NCBI GenBank assembly: GCA_007376425.1
Contig: VMGG01000002.1
Location: forward strand, 1-36,014
DNA: 36,014 bases
Direction of reading: 5' to 3'
Origin: Parcubacteria group bacterium Gr01-1014_2
GTDB taxonomy: Bacteria > Patescibacteriota > Minisyncoccia > 2-02-FULL-40-12
A program made the position numbers and the translations under genes. Positions 1-7,134 of the stretch are shown here, one piece after another; position 1 is the stretch's first letter, and each line of letters starts with the position of its first letter. Below the pieces are notes generated by a model. The model was given only the letters and a program-made list of their open reading frames with translations. It did not search any database and was not told the DNA's origin.

Positions 1-80
1 GTCGGCTCGACTTAGCGCGGGGGTGAAGAAGCTCCCAAGCGTTGGACTGTTCGTCCATTAAAAAGTTACGTGAGCTGGGT
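1..80 (+). rRNA. 23S rRNA, exon 1 (partial, E. coli 2505-2584)
   Basis: These 80 nt align without gaps to E. coli 23S positions 2505-2584, in the peptidyl transferase domain, and include the helix 90-92 region with the conserved GAGCTGGGT at 72-80. The upstream part of the gene lies outside the window. The exon stops after the base equivalent to U2584, where the first group I intron begins. Its last seven bases (GCTGGGT, 74-80) pair with GCCCAGC at 95-101 in the intron, forming P1 with the expected U.G wobble at the splice site. Confidence 0.93.
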
Positions 81-903
81 AAGTTAAAAAGATGAGCCCA
101 GCATAAACTGACTCATAACGGTAGAGTTCATTATGAAAATTTGATAAAATTATAGTAATGGATAATATCGTGGGAAGACTGAAATCTTTAATTCCGTCAG
201 ATCAGTTTCAACTGATCATAGGTTCATTGATGGGTGATGCTCGTTTAGAGTGTCGTTCAAAGAGTATAAGAGCGAAACATACTGCTCGTTTAAGGATTCA
301 TCAATCCGATAAGCAAAAGGATTATGTGTTTTGGAAGTACCAAATATTGAAAAGTCTTGTCATAAGAGGACCCAGATTTACCAAAGTCTGGCATGACAAG
401 AAAAGAAATAAAAATCATTATTCCTGGTATTTTCATACAATAAGTTCGGAAACATTGGGATTGTTTCATAGATTTTTTTATCGGAACGGAATAAAAATTG
501 TACCGATTGAATTGCTAAAGGAATTAAATCCTTTAGGGTTAGCGATTTGGTACATGGATGATGGATCAAATAATGGCGGCAGCATAACTCTTAATACTCA
601 TTGTTTCTCTGAACAAGAACAGATAGTAATTCAAGATTTATTGAAAAATAAGTTTGGAGTTGTTGCTACTATAGTGAAAGACAGAAACAAATTGAAAATT
701 TGAATCGGCTCTCGCGAGTATCAAAAATTTATTGATCTCGTAAGGCCATATATTCCAGAATCAATGAACTATAAGATTTCAAGTCCCCGTAACGACTTGT
801 CGCTAAATCAGCGGCAGGCGGTGGTTATTTAATCGCCGCAACACGTCAGCTCCGGTGTTCGGAAAAATCGGAGAAGGTATAGTCTAATACACAAATAGTA
901 TTG
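81..903 (+). mobile_element. Group I intron 1 in 23S rRNA (after position 2584), with endonuclease ORF
   Basis: An 823-nt insertion between the bases equivalent to U2584 and U2585. P1 is formed by exon GCTGGGT and intron GCCCAGC. A CTGAC near 108 can pair with GTCAG at 845-849 as P3, and ACGG near 118 with CCGT near 787 as P4, which places the endonuclease ORF in a loop between the P4 strands. P8 is CTCCG/CGGAG at about 850-873, followed by the GGTATAGTC signature at about 876-884. A small P9 hairpin (AATAC/GTATT) precedes the terminal G at 903. P7's 5' strand was not assigned with confidence. Confidence 0.87.
158..703 (+). CDS. LAGLIDADG homing endonuclease, C-terminus cut by in-frame TGA
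   Basis: Intron-encoded DNA endonuclease of the two-motif LAGLIDADG class (LAGLIDADG_2-like), expected to cut intronless 23S genes to drive homing. The two motifs are LIIGSLMGDARLE (about residues 19-31) and LGLAIWYMDDGSNN (about 127-140), each with its acidic catalytic residue. The frame stops at TGA 701-703, but translation beyond it is family-like: IGSREYQKF, then SMNYKI, the usual end of these proteins, before TAA at 830-832. Either the gene has a recent nonsense mutation or the TGA is read through; homologues usually have an aromatic or basic residue there. Other genes in the window use TGA as stop, so loss of the last ~25 conserved residues is the simpler reading. The start is the ATG at 158; there is no clear ribosome-binding site. 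Confidence 0.85.
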   Translation: MDNIVGRLKSLIPSDQFQLIIGSLMGDARLECRSKSIRAKHTARLRIHQSDKQKDYVFWKYQILKSLVIRGPRFTKVWHDKKRNKNHYSWYFHTISSETLGLFHRFFYRNGIKIVPIELLKELNPLGLAIWYMDDGSNNGGSITLNTHCFSEQEQIVIQDLLKNKFGVVATIVKDRNKLKI

Positions 904-912
904 TCAAACCGT
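904..912 (+). rRNA. 23S rRNA, exon 2 (9-nt micro-exon, E. coli 2585-2593)
   Basis: The nonamer TCAAACCGT matches the nine positions 2585-2593 of 23S rRNA. Its AACC (equivalent to 2588-2591) pairs exactly with GGTT at 1329-1332 (equivalent to 2603-2606) in exon 3, rebuilding helix 93 with compensatory bases relative to E. coli GAAC/GTTC. It is preceded by a terminal intron G (903) and followed by intron 2, whose internal guide can pair with CCGT through a U.G wobble. Confidence 0.82.
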
Positions 913-1319
913 CAATTGAGGCGGCTACACCGAGTAATCGGTGTTAGCAAAATCGACTCATATCGGGGAAATCCTACTTAAATACAACCTGTTTAAGAGG
1001 ATAATCCCGAGGGAAGTCAAAAGTTGTAGATTAAGATAGAAAAAGCCCTACACATTTTATGTGAAGGGCTACGACCGGGGCATCAGGTGGCCTGAACTGG
1101 CTACCATATAGCTTGCCGTGTCTAAATACATGTTAGCATGTAGATAATTTTCTGTCAATAGATTGCTAAAAAAGCTAGAAAAATCAAGCAATTTTGACCC
1201 CGTAGAGACTCAATCTTTTTTAAAGGATTGGACGAAACAAAAAGTTTCGTAACATGTCGGTCTTCCACATTAGTGGAAGGTGGTATAGTCCATACAACGA
1301 GTAATCGTTGAGAAATATG
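913..1319 (+). mobile_element. Group I intron 2 in 23S rRNA (after position 2593), ORF-less
   Basis: A 407-nt intron at the position occupied in other lineages by introns such as the Chlamydomonas chloroplast one encoding I-CreI. It carries a recognisable core: P1 guide GCGG near 921; P3 CGAC/GTCG (about 953 and 1256); P4 CGGG/CCCG with P5 TCC/GGA inside it (966-1010); P7 GACT (about 1207) with AGTC (1287-1290). Extra hairpins of the P7.1/P7.2 kind (CAATC/GATTG and ACGAAAC/GTTTCGT) suggest subgroup IA. P8 CTTCC/GGAAG, the GGTATAGTCC signature and a P9 hairpin CAACG/CGTTG precede the terminal G at 1319. No endonuclease ORF is present. Confidence 0.88.
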
Positions 1320-1545
1320 CGTGAGACAGGTTGGTCCTTATCTGGTGTGGGCGCAAAAAGACCTGAGTGGGGTCGCTCCTAGTACGAGAGGACCGGAGTG
1401 AGCGTACCTCTGGTGTACCAGTAGTCCTGCCAAGGGCGTCGCTGGGTAGCTAAGTACGTCAGTGATAAGCGCTGAAAGCATCTAAGCGCGAAGTAAGCGG
1501 GGCAACCCGTTTAGCCGAGAACTACTAATAGACCGATTTTATTCC
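1320..1545 (+). rRNA. 23S rRNA, exon 3 (E. coli 2594 to 3' end)
   Basis: Starts with CGTGAGACAG (2594 onward) and contains the sarcin-ricin loop AGTACGAGAGGACCGG at about 1379-1394. After GAAAGCATCTAAGC the sequence reaches ACTAATAGACCG within about 50 nt, whereas E. coli needs well over 100, so the terminal domain VI helices (roughly H98-H101) are strongly reduced. The 3' end is estimated from the position of ACTAATAG; it could shift by several bases. Confidence 0.9.
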
Positions 1546-1572
1546 CGCACTTTATCTGTTTTCAGTAGAATT

Positions 1573-1713
1573 AAAAACCAGTGATTTGGTGGTAATACCG
1601 GCGTTGCCCCACCCGTTTCCATTCCGAACACGGAAGTGAAAGACGCCAAGGCCGATGATAGTTTCCCGCTAAGCTGGGTGCGAAAGTAGGTCGCCGCCAA
1701 TTCACTGGTTTTT
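1573..1713 (+). other. 12-bp processing/terminator stem enclosing 5S rRNA
   Basis: AAAAACCAGTGA at 1573-1584 pairs perfectly with TCACTGGTTTTT at 1702-1713 and brackets the 5S sequence. It is probably a precursor processing stem; the final T-run may also serve transcription termination. Confidence 0.7.
1585..1701 (+). rRNA. 5S ribosomal RNA
   Basis: About 117 nt, 40 nt after the 23S end. Helix I forms between TTGGTGG (1586-1592) and CCGCCAA (1694-1700). Conserved 5S features include CCCGTTTCCATTCCGAACACGG around 1612-1633 and the GAAAGTAGGTCGCC end segment. The order 23S-5S is normal for a bacterial rRNA operon. Ends may be off by one or two bases. Confidence 0.93.
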
Positions 1714-1765
1714 AAATTTGGCGATTATTTGCTCTGTCTTTTCTTTTCTTTTATGATGAAGAAAA

Positions 1766-2521
1766 ATGAAGCGTCTCTTAAAACAAATAGTGGTCGCCGC
1801 CGTATTTTTTATCATAATTGGCTCTGCTATTTATTTTTCTTTTATAAAGGAGACTGCTACTGGACCGACTCTAACGCCGTCGGTTTTTATTCAGCCATTA
1901 GAAATTATTTCTCAAAATATTTTCAAAGTAGCCGATTTGGATTATGATTTTTTAGTTAAAATAAAAAACCCGAATACCGATTTCGGCGCTAGCAATGTTT
2001 CATATGAAGCAGATATTTTTGATCAGGCCGGCAGTTTAATTGTCAGCATTCGAGATTCAATCAGTCTATTGCCCGGCCAGACAAGATATGAAATCATTTC
2101 TCCGATAGAAACCAATCAGGAGATTGCCGATATTATTTTTAAAGTTACTAATGTTGATTGGCAAAAATTAAAAGAATATATTCCCCAGACCCTTTTTTTG
2201 GTTAAAAATCAGGAATACTTTAAATCGGGCCAGGGGTTTCCGAGATTGAAGGTAACTTTATTCAATGACTCTAATTTTGATTTTGACCGGGTCGATGTTT
2301 ATATAGTTTTATTTGGCGAGAATGATAAGATTTTGGCAGTCAATAAAACAGACATAAGGACTTTTTTATCTAGAACCGACAGGTTTTTTGAAGTCAGGTG
2401 GCTAAAATTTTTTGAGGGTGAAGTTAAACGAGTGGAAATTAATGCTTATACCGATGTTTTTAAAAATGAAAATTTCATAAAACAATATGGAATTCAGGAA
2501 AACTTCCAGAAATTTTACTAA
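1766..2521 (+). CDS. Membrane-anchored protein of unknown function
   Basis: A 251-residue protein with one N-terminal membrane segment (about residues 8-27, preceded by basic residues MKRLLK), so the rest is probably outside the membrane. The body is rich in beta-prone segments, with a stretch resembling FxLYD/LEA-type domains (a pattern like VKIKNPN...GASNVSYEADIFD). I do not recognise a specific family. The stop codon lies 35 bp inside the next gene (RodA-like), so the two are probably cotranscribed and the protein may act at the cell envelope. The start is the ATG at 1766, 50 nt after the 5S stem; no clear Shine-Dalgarno site is visible. Confidence 0.7.
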   Translation: MKRLLKQIVVAAVFFIIIGSAIYFSFIKETATGPTLTPSVFIQPLEIISQNIFKVADLDYDFLVKIKNPNTDFGASNVSYEADIFDQAGSLIVSIRDSISLLPGQTRYEIISPIETNQEIADIIFKVTNVDWQKLKEYIPQTLFLVKNQEYFKSGQGFPRLKVTLFNDSNFDFDRVDVYIVLFGENDKILAVNKTDIRTFLSRTDRFFEVRWLKFFEGEVKRVEINAYTDVFKNENFIKQYGIQENFQKFY

Positions 2522-3620
2522 CCCGGCCAAATCCCTTCAAGGAAGATTTGACTGGGTAAAATTCGACTTCCCTCTTTTCATAGCCATTCTGGGGTTATCT
2601 GTTTTTAGCCTTTTGAATTTGGCCGGCATTTCCGGAATTGAAAGTACTTTTTTTCAAAAGCAGCTCACCTTTTTTATTATTGGGGCAGCCATTTTACTGG
2701 CCAATCCTTTGATTGATTACAGAATTTTTAAAAACTACTCTTTGCCGTCAACAATCTTTTTTATAGCGAGCATTTTGCTTTTGATTATGACTTTGCAAGC
2801 CGCGCCGGTCCGGGGAGTAACGGCTTGGCTTCACTTGCCTTTCGGAGTTTCATTTGAAACATCCGAGTTTGCTAAGCTGGCCATGGTTTTATTTTTGGCC
2901 AGGTATTTCTCTTCAAGAATTTATCTAAATAATATTTCTGCGATTTTAGTCTCCGGCATTTATACTTTCTTAGTTATTTTTTTAGTTTTTCTCCAACCGG
3001 ATTTTGGTTCGGCTATCATTTTATTCTTAATTTGGCTGGGAGGCTTATTTTTATTTGGCTTGACCAAGAGGCAAGTTTTAATAGCGGCTAATTTTTTGAT
3101 CATTACTGTTTTGATTCTCGGCACTTTTGTTCTTGAGCCTTATCAAAAATCAAGGGTTACCTCTTTTTTAGTGAGTTCACTTGGCCAAGGCAGAGAGAGT
3201 TATAATGTTTTACAATCTAAAATAGCTATTGGTTCCGGAGGTTTTTGGGGTTTGGGATTGGGTTCGGGTTCACAGGCTAAATTTGGAATATTGCCGGAAG
3301 CAAATACTGATTTTGCTTTAGCCTCTTTGATAGAGCAATTTGGACTTTTCGCCTTGATTATTATTTTAATACTTTATTTTGTTATTTTGAGCCGTTTATT
3401 TTCTATTGCCGTAAAAGCCAGGGACGGTTTCTCAAAATTTTTCATTTTTATGTTTTCAGTTTATTTTTTTTCCCATGTGGTGATAAATCTTGGAATGAAT
3501 TTAGGCCTTGTTCCAGTTGCTGGCTTACCCCTGCCTTTTATTAGTTATGGAGGTAGTTTTTTAATTAGTTTGATGATTGGTTTTTCTATTTTAGAGAATA
3601 TACGAATAAGGAATCTTTAA
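2487..3620 (+). CDS. rodA: RodA/FtsW-family (SEDS) peptidoglycan glycosyltransferase
   Basis: Polytopic membrane protein of 377 residues with about ten hydrophobic segments. SEDS-family motifs are present: SEFAKLAMVLFLARY (about 126-140), QPDFGSA (170-176), LPEANTDFALA (269-279; the family usually has LPEAHTDF) and VPVAGLPLPFISYGGS near the C-terminus. The family polymerises lipid II glycan chains during elongation (RodA) or division (FtsW); the length and the lack of an FtsW-type extension favour RodA. The canonical QPSE before the KL segment is ETSE here. The ATG at 2487 overlaps the upstream gene by 35 bp. A start slightly further downstream cannot be excluded because the first ~20 residues are poorly family-like. 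Confidence 0.88.
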   Translation: MEFRKTSRNFTNPAKSLQGRFDWVKFDFPLFIAILGLSVFSLLNLAGISGIESTFFQKQLTFFIIGAAILLANPLIDYRIFKNYSLPSTIFFIASILLLIMTLQAAPVRGVTAWLHLPFGVSFETSEFAKLAMVLFLARYFSSRIYLNNISAILVSGIYTFLVIFLVFLQPDFGSAIILFLIWLGGLFLFGLTKRQVLIAANFLIITVLILGTFVLEPYQKSRVTSFLVSSLGQGRESYNVLQSKIAIGSGGFWGLGLGSGSQAKFGILPEANTDFALASLIEQFGLFALIIILILYFVILSRLFSIAVKARDGFSKFFIFMFSVYFFSHVVINLGMNLGLVPVAGLPLPFISYGGSFLISLMIGFSILENIRIRNL

Positions 3621-3672
3621 AGCCTTCGGTAAATGGTTATCCACAAATAGGTGCGGGGCGTGGATAAGGCCC

Positions 3673-3700
3673 TTGACAACTTTTCTTTTACTAATATACT
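3673..3700 (+). promoter_or_regulatory. Sigma70-type promoter for rpoBC
   Basis: TTGACA at 3673-3678 and TATACT at 3695-3700, separated by 16 bp, about 270 bp upstream of rpoB. The space between 3621 and 3969 holds this promoter, a leader hairpin and a terminator-like hairpin. The 80-codon frame in it shows no family-like features. Confidence 0.65.
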
Positions 3701-3810
3701 TGCAGATGCAGACTTTTTAGTCTTTTTTGATAATATATGCCTTTTCCTTGGATTTTGCCAGCCGAGGAGCCGCTGCACTGAGGATAGGCAAAATCGGGGG
3801 AGGAATCGGA

Positions 3811-3829
3811 AGGGGGTGCCTCACCCCCT
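3811..3829 (+). promoter_or_regulatory. Leader hairpin upstream of rpoB
   Basis: AGGGGGTG (3811-3818) and CACCCCCT (3822-3829) form an 8-bp stem with a 3-nt loop in the transcribed leader between the promoter and rpoB. Its role is unknown. Confidence 0.5.
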
Positions 3830-3892
3830 CCGAGAATATAGCCTTGGAGATTACGAGGCAATCCAACAATTAAATAGAGAAAAATCCCTTTA

Positions 3893-3923
3893 ACCCTTCA
3901 AAAAGAAGGGTAGGTCTTTTTTT
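3893..3923 (+). terminator. Intrinsic terminator or attenuator before rpoB
   Basis: ACCCTTC/GAAGGGT form a stem with a five-A loop (3893-3911) and are followed, after AGGTC, by a run of seven T (3917-3923). It ends 47 bp before the rpoB ATG, downstream of the promoter at 3673, so attenuation of rpoBC is a reasonable inference. Confidence 0.6.
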
Positions 3924-3969
3924 GTTCGTTGCATATCATTTTTGCAGCTTGTCGAATTTATCCAAAAAT

Positions 3970-6900
3970 ATGCTTCAAGAAAAAGTATTCTCAAAATATA
4001 AAACAGATTCGGCCCTGCCTTTGAATTTGATTAAGATGCAGCTCGATTCTTATAATGATTTTTTGGCTAAAGGGTTGAAAAATATTTTTAGGGAAGCATC
4101 GCCGATTAGCGATTGGACTGGGAAAGAAGCCAATCTTAATTTTGTCGATTTCAAAATTGAACAGCCAAGATTTGATGACCAAATCGCCAAAGAAAAAAAC
4201 ATAACTTACGAAGCTCCATTACGGGTTAAACTGCTTTTTGAAAATAAAAAAACCGGCCAGAAAAAAGAACAGGAAGTCTACTTTGCCGATATTCCCCTTA
4301 TGACCAAAAGGGGAACTTTTGTTATTAATGGCATTGAACGAGTGGTTGTTTCTCAGCTCATAAGGAGCCCGGGCGTATTTTTTACTCTTTCCAAATCGAG
4401 CCGCTATAAGAATCTTTTCGGAGCGAAAATTATTCCTTCGCGGGGTGCCTGGCTGGAGCTTGAAACTGAGCAAAGCGGAGTGATATCAGTCAGGATCGAC
4501 CGCAAAAGAAAGGTTCCGGTAACCACCTTGCTTCGCGCTTTTGGTTATTCGACTGATAAGCAGATTCAGGACCTCTTTAAAGAAGCCGATACAGACCAAG
4601 CAATGAAATATATTGCCGCTACTTTAGTTCAAGACCCATCTTCTAATCAAGAAGAAGGCTTAATAGAAGTTTATAGACGTCTTAGGCCGGGTGATTTTGC
4701 TACACCAGATAATGCCAAACAGATGATTTTCAATATGTTTTTTAATTTTTCTCGGTACGACTTGTCTGAAGTTGGCCGTCACAGAATTAATCAGCGATTC
4801 AATCAAAAATATCATTTGACTGAAGAACATCGCTTTTTAAAACCAGAAGATATTGTTTTTATAGTTAAAGAAATCATTAAGTTGAATAATAATCCTTTGG
4901 CTCAACCTGATAATATTGACCATTTGGGGAATCGCCGAGTAAAAACAGTCGGCGAGCAGCTTCAGGAAAAATTAAGATTAGCCCTGAACCGGATGGAGAG
5001 AATAATAAAAGACAGGATGAGCACAGCCGAGCTGGAAATAGCGTTACCTTCCCAATTAATTAACTCAAGACCTTTTATCGCCGCCCTGAAAGAATTTTTT
5101 GCTTCAAGCCAGCTTTCCCAGTTTATGGATCAGACTAACCCGCTTTCGGAACTGGAACACAAAAGAAGGCTTTCAGCCATGGGCCCAGGCGGTTTGACTC
5201 GTGAAAGAGCCAGTTTTGAAGTCAGAGATGTCCACCCAAGCCATTACGGTAGAATTTGTCCAATTCAAACATCGGAAGGGCCAAACATTGGCTTAGTCGG
5301 ACACTTAGCCGTTTTTGGAAAAGTTTCGCCGCTGGGTTTTATTCTTTCTCCTTATCAGAAAGTAAAAAATAGCAAACTTACCGATGAAATAGTATTTTTG
5401 GATGCGGCCGAGGAAGAAAAATATATTATTGCCCAAGCTGGTTCGAACATAGATGAAAATGGAAAATTAATAGACAAGAAAGTTGAGGCCAGGATTAAAG
5501 GTGAGCCGGGCGAAGTCGAAACTTCGGAAGTTGAGCTTATTGATATTTCGCCGAAGCAGCCGTTTTCGGCGGCGACGGCTTTGATTCCTTTCTTAGAGCA
5601 TAACGATGCTAACCGAGCACTAATGGGGTCAAACATGCAGCGTCAAGCCGTTCCATTGATTAAGACAGAGGCGCCTTATGTAATGACGGGCATGGAAAAA
5701 AATGTAGCTTATGATTCTGGTTCAGCCCTGATTTCGGAAACCGAAGGCACAGTTGATTTTTCAGACGGCTCATTAATAAAAATCAGAGGAAAAAATGGAG
5801 AAGCTAAAGAATACAAACTTTCAAAATTCTCCCGTTCCAATGCATATACTTCCATAAATCAAAAACCGATAGTCAGAAAGGGCGATAAAGTGAAAGGAGG
5901 CCAGGTGATTGCTGACGGCCCGGCCATGGATCAGGGGCAACTGGCTTTGGGCAAGAACTTATTAGTTGCTTTTATGTCTTTTGAAGGGGCTAATTTTGAA
6001 GATGCCGTCATTATTTCCGAACGGCTGGTAAAAGAGGATACTTTGACCTCGATTCATATTGAAGATTATTCAGCTGACATTAGAGAAACAAAGCTGGGGC
6101 CAGAATTAACCACGGCCGATATTCCTAATGTCGGAGAAGAAAGACTTAAAAATTTGGATATAGAGGGTATTATCAGGATTGGAGCGGAAGTAAGGAGCCA
6201 GGATATTTTAGTCGGTAAAATTTCACCGAAAGGCGAAACCGATTTAACTCCCGAAGAAAAACTTTTAAGGGCAATATTCGGAGAAAAATCCAGAGATATT
6301 AAAGATACTTCTTTAAGATTGCCTTTTGGGAAGCAGGGCCGGGTGGTGGGAGTCAAGATTTTTTCCCGTGACCAGGGCGACAAGTTACCCAGCGGCGTCA
6401 TGAGGACAATCCAAATTTCAATTGCCCAAACCCGCAAAATCCAAGTGGGCGATAAAATGGCTGGCCGGCACGGCAACAAAGGCGTCATTTCAGTGATTTT
6501 GCCGGAAGAAGAGATGCCATTTTTAGAGGATGGCACTCCGATCGACATTGTTCTAAATCCACTCGGTATTATTTCCAGAATGAATATCGGCCAAATCTTA
6601 GAAACTCATTTGGGCTTAGCGGCCAAGGAGCTTAATTATCGAGCCGTGGTTCCGGCAATGTCCGGGCCGAGCGAACAAGTCGTTATGGAAGAATTAAAAA
6701 AAGCAAAACTGCCCGAAGATGGCAAAGTTATTTTATATGATGGCAAGACTGGCCGGCCCTTCAAGCAAAAAGTCACCGTCGGGATAATTTATTTCATGAA
6801 ATTGCTTCATATGGTTGAAGATAAACTTCATATGCGTTCAGTGGGACCGTATTCTTTGATTACCCAACAGCCCCTTGGCGGGAAAGCTCAAGGCGGAGGC

Positions 6901-7128
6901 CAGAGGTTTGGAGAGATGGAAGTCTGGGCTTTAGAGGGTTATGGCGCGGCTTATACTTTGCAGGAAATGCTGACGATTAAATCGGATGATGTTATAGGCC
7001 GGGCAAAAACATATGAGGCCATCGTTAATGGAGAAGAGATTAAGGCGCCCCATGTGCCCGAGTCATTTAAAGTGCTTTTGTCAGAAATTAAAGGATTGGG
7101 GTTGAATGTGGAGTTGTTAGAAAGATAA
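3970..7128 (+). CDS. rpoB: DNA-directed RNA polymerase subunit beta
   Basis: Beta subunit of core RNA polymerase, 1052 residues, shorter than E. coli RpoB (1342) because lineage-specific insertions are absent. Visible signatures are GRICPIQTSEGPNIGLVGHLA-like residues of the rifampicin region, HNDANRALMGSNMQRQAVPL, EGANFEDAVIISE, KMAGRHGNKGVIS (active-site lysine region) and the C-terminal clamp anchor GGQRFGEMEVWALEGYGA. The frame is open from a TTG at 3922, but the family-like start is the ATG at 3970 (MLQEKVFSKY). The gene is followed after 6 bp by rpoC, so the two form the standard rpoBC operon. No palindromic insert was seen in it, unlike other genes here. Confidence 0.97.
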   Translation: MLQEKVFSKYKTDSALPLNLIKMQLDSYNDFLAKGLKNIFREASPISDWTGKEANLNFVDFKIEQPRFDDQIAKEKNITYEAPLRVKLLFENKKTGQKKEQEVYFADIPLMTKRGTFVINGIERVVVSQLIRSPGVFFTLSKSSRYKNLFGAKIIPSRGAWLELETEQSGVISVRIDRKRKVPVTTLLRAFGYSTDKQIQDLFKEADTDQAMKYIAATLVQDPSSNQEEGLIEVYRRLRPGDFATPDNAKQMIFNMFFNFSRYDLSEVGRHRINQRFNQKYHLTEEHRFLKPEDIVFIVKEIIKLNNNPLAQPDNIDHLGNRRVKTVGEQLQEKLRLALNRMERIIKDRMSTAELEIALPSQLINSRPFIAALKEFFASSQLSQFMDQTNPLSELEHKRRLSAMGPGGLTRERASFEVRDVHPSHYGRICPIQTSEGPNIGLVGHLAVFGKVSPLGFILSPYQKVKNSKLTDEIVFLDAAEEEKYIIAQAGSNIDENGKLIDKKVEARIKGEPGEVETSEVELIDISPKQPFSAATALIPFLEHNDANRALMGSNMQRQAVPLIKTEAPYVMTGMEKNVAYDSGSALISETEGTVDFSDGSLIKIRGKNGEAKEYKLSKFSRSNAYTSINQKPIVRKGDKVKGGQVIADGPAMDQGQLALGKNLLVAFMSFEGANFEDAVIISERLVKEDTLTSIHIEDYSADIRETKLGPELTTADIPNVGEERLKNLDIEGIIRIGAEVRSQDILVGKISPKGETDLTPEEKLLRAIFGEKSRDIKDTSLRLPFGKQGRVVGVKIFSRDQGDKLPSGVMRTIQISIAQTRKIQVGDKMAGRHGNKGVISVILPEEEMPFLEDGTPIDIVLNPLGIISRMNIGQILETHLGLAAKELNYRAVVPAMSGPSEQVVMEELKKAKLPEDGKVILYDGKTGRPFKQKVTVGIIYFMKLLHMVEDKLHMRSVGPYSLITQQPLGGKAQGGGQRFGEMEVWALEGYGAAYTLQEMLTIKSDDVIGRAKTYEAIVNGEEIKAPHVPESFKVLLSEIKGLGLNVELLER

Positions 7129-7134
7129 TAATTC

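Noticed and set aside
1-10. A further intron boundary at the window start (after position 2504)
   Set aside because: The window opens exactly at G2505, but nothing upstream can be seen and a cut at the window border is enough explanation.
158-832. Genome-wide recoding of TGA
   Set aside because: TGA is the stop of several intact genes here (for example at 18922-18924, 19122-19124 and 33093-33095), and long genes such as rpoB and rpoC read through without internal TGA.
3651-3893. 80-codon frame upstream of rpoB
   Set aside because: It runs over the promoter and leader hairpins, has no family-like sequence or ribosome-binding site, and its composition follows the repeats.
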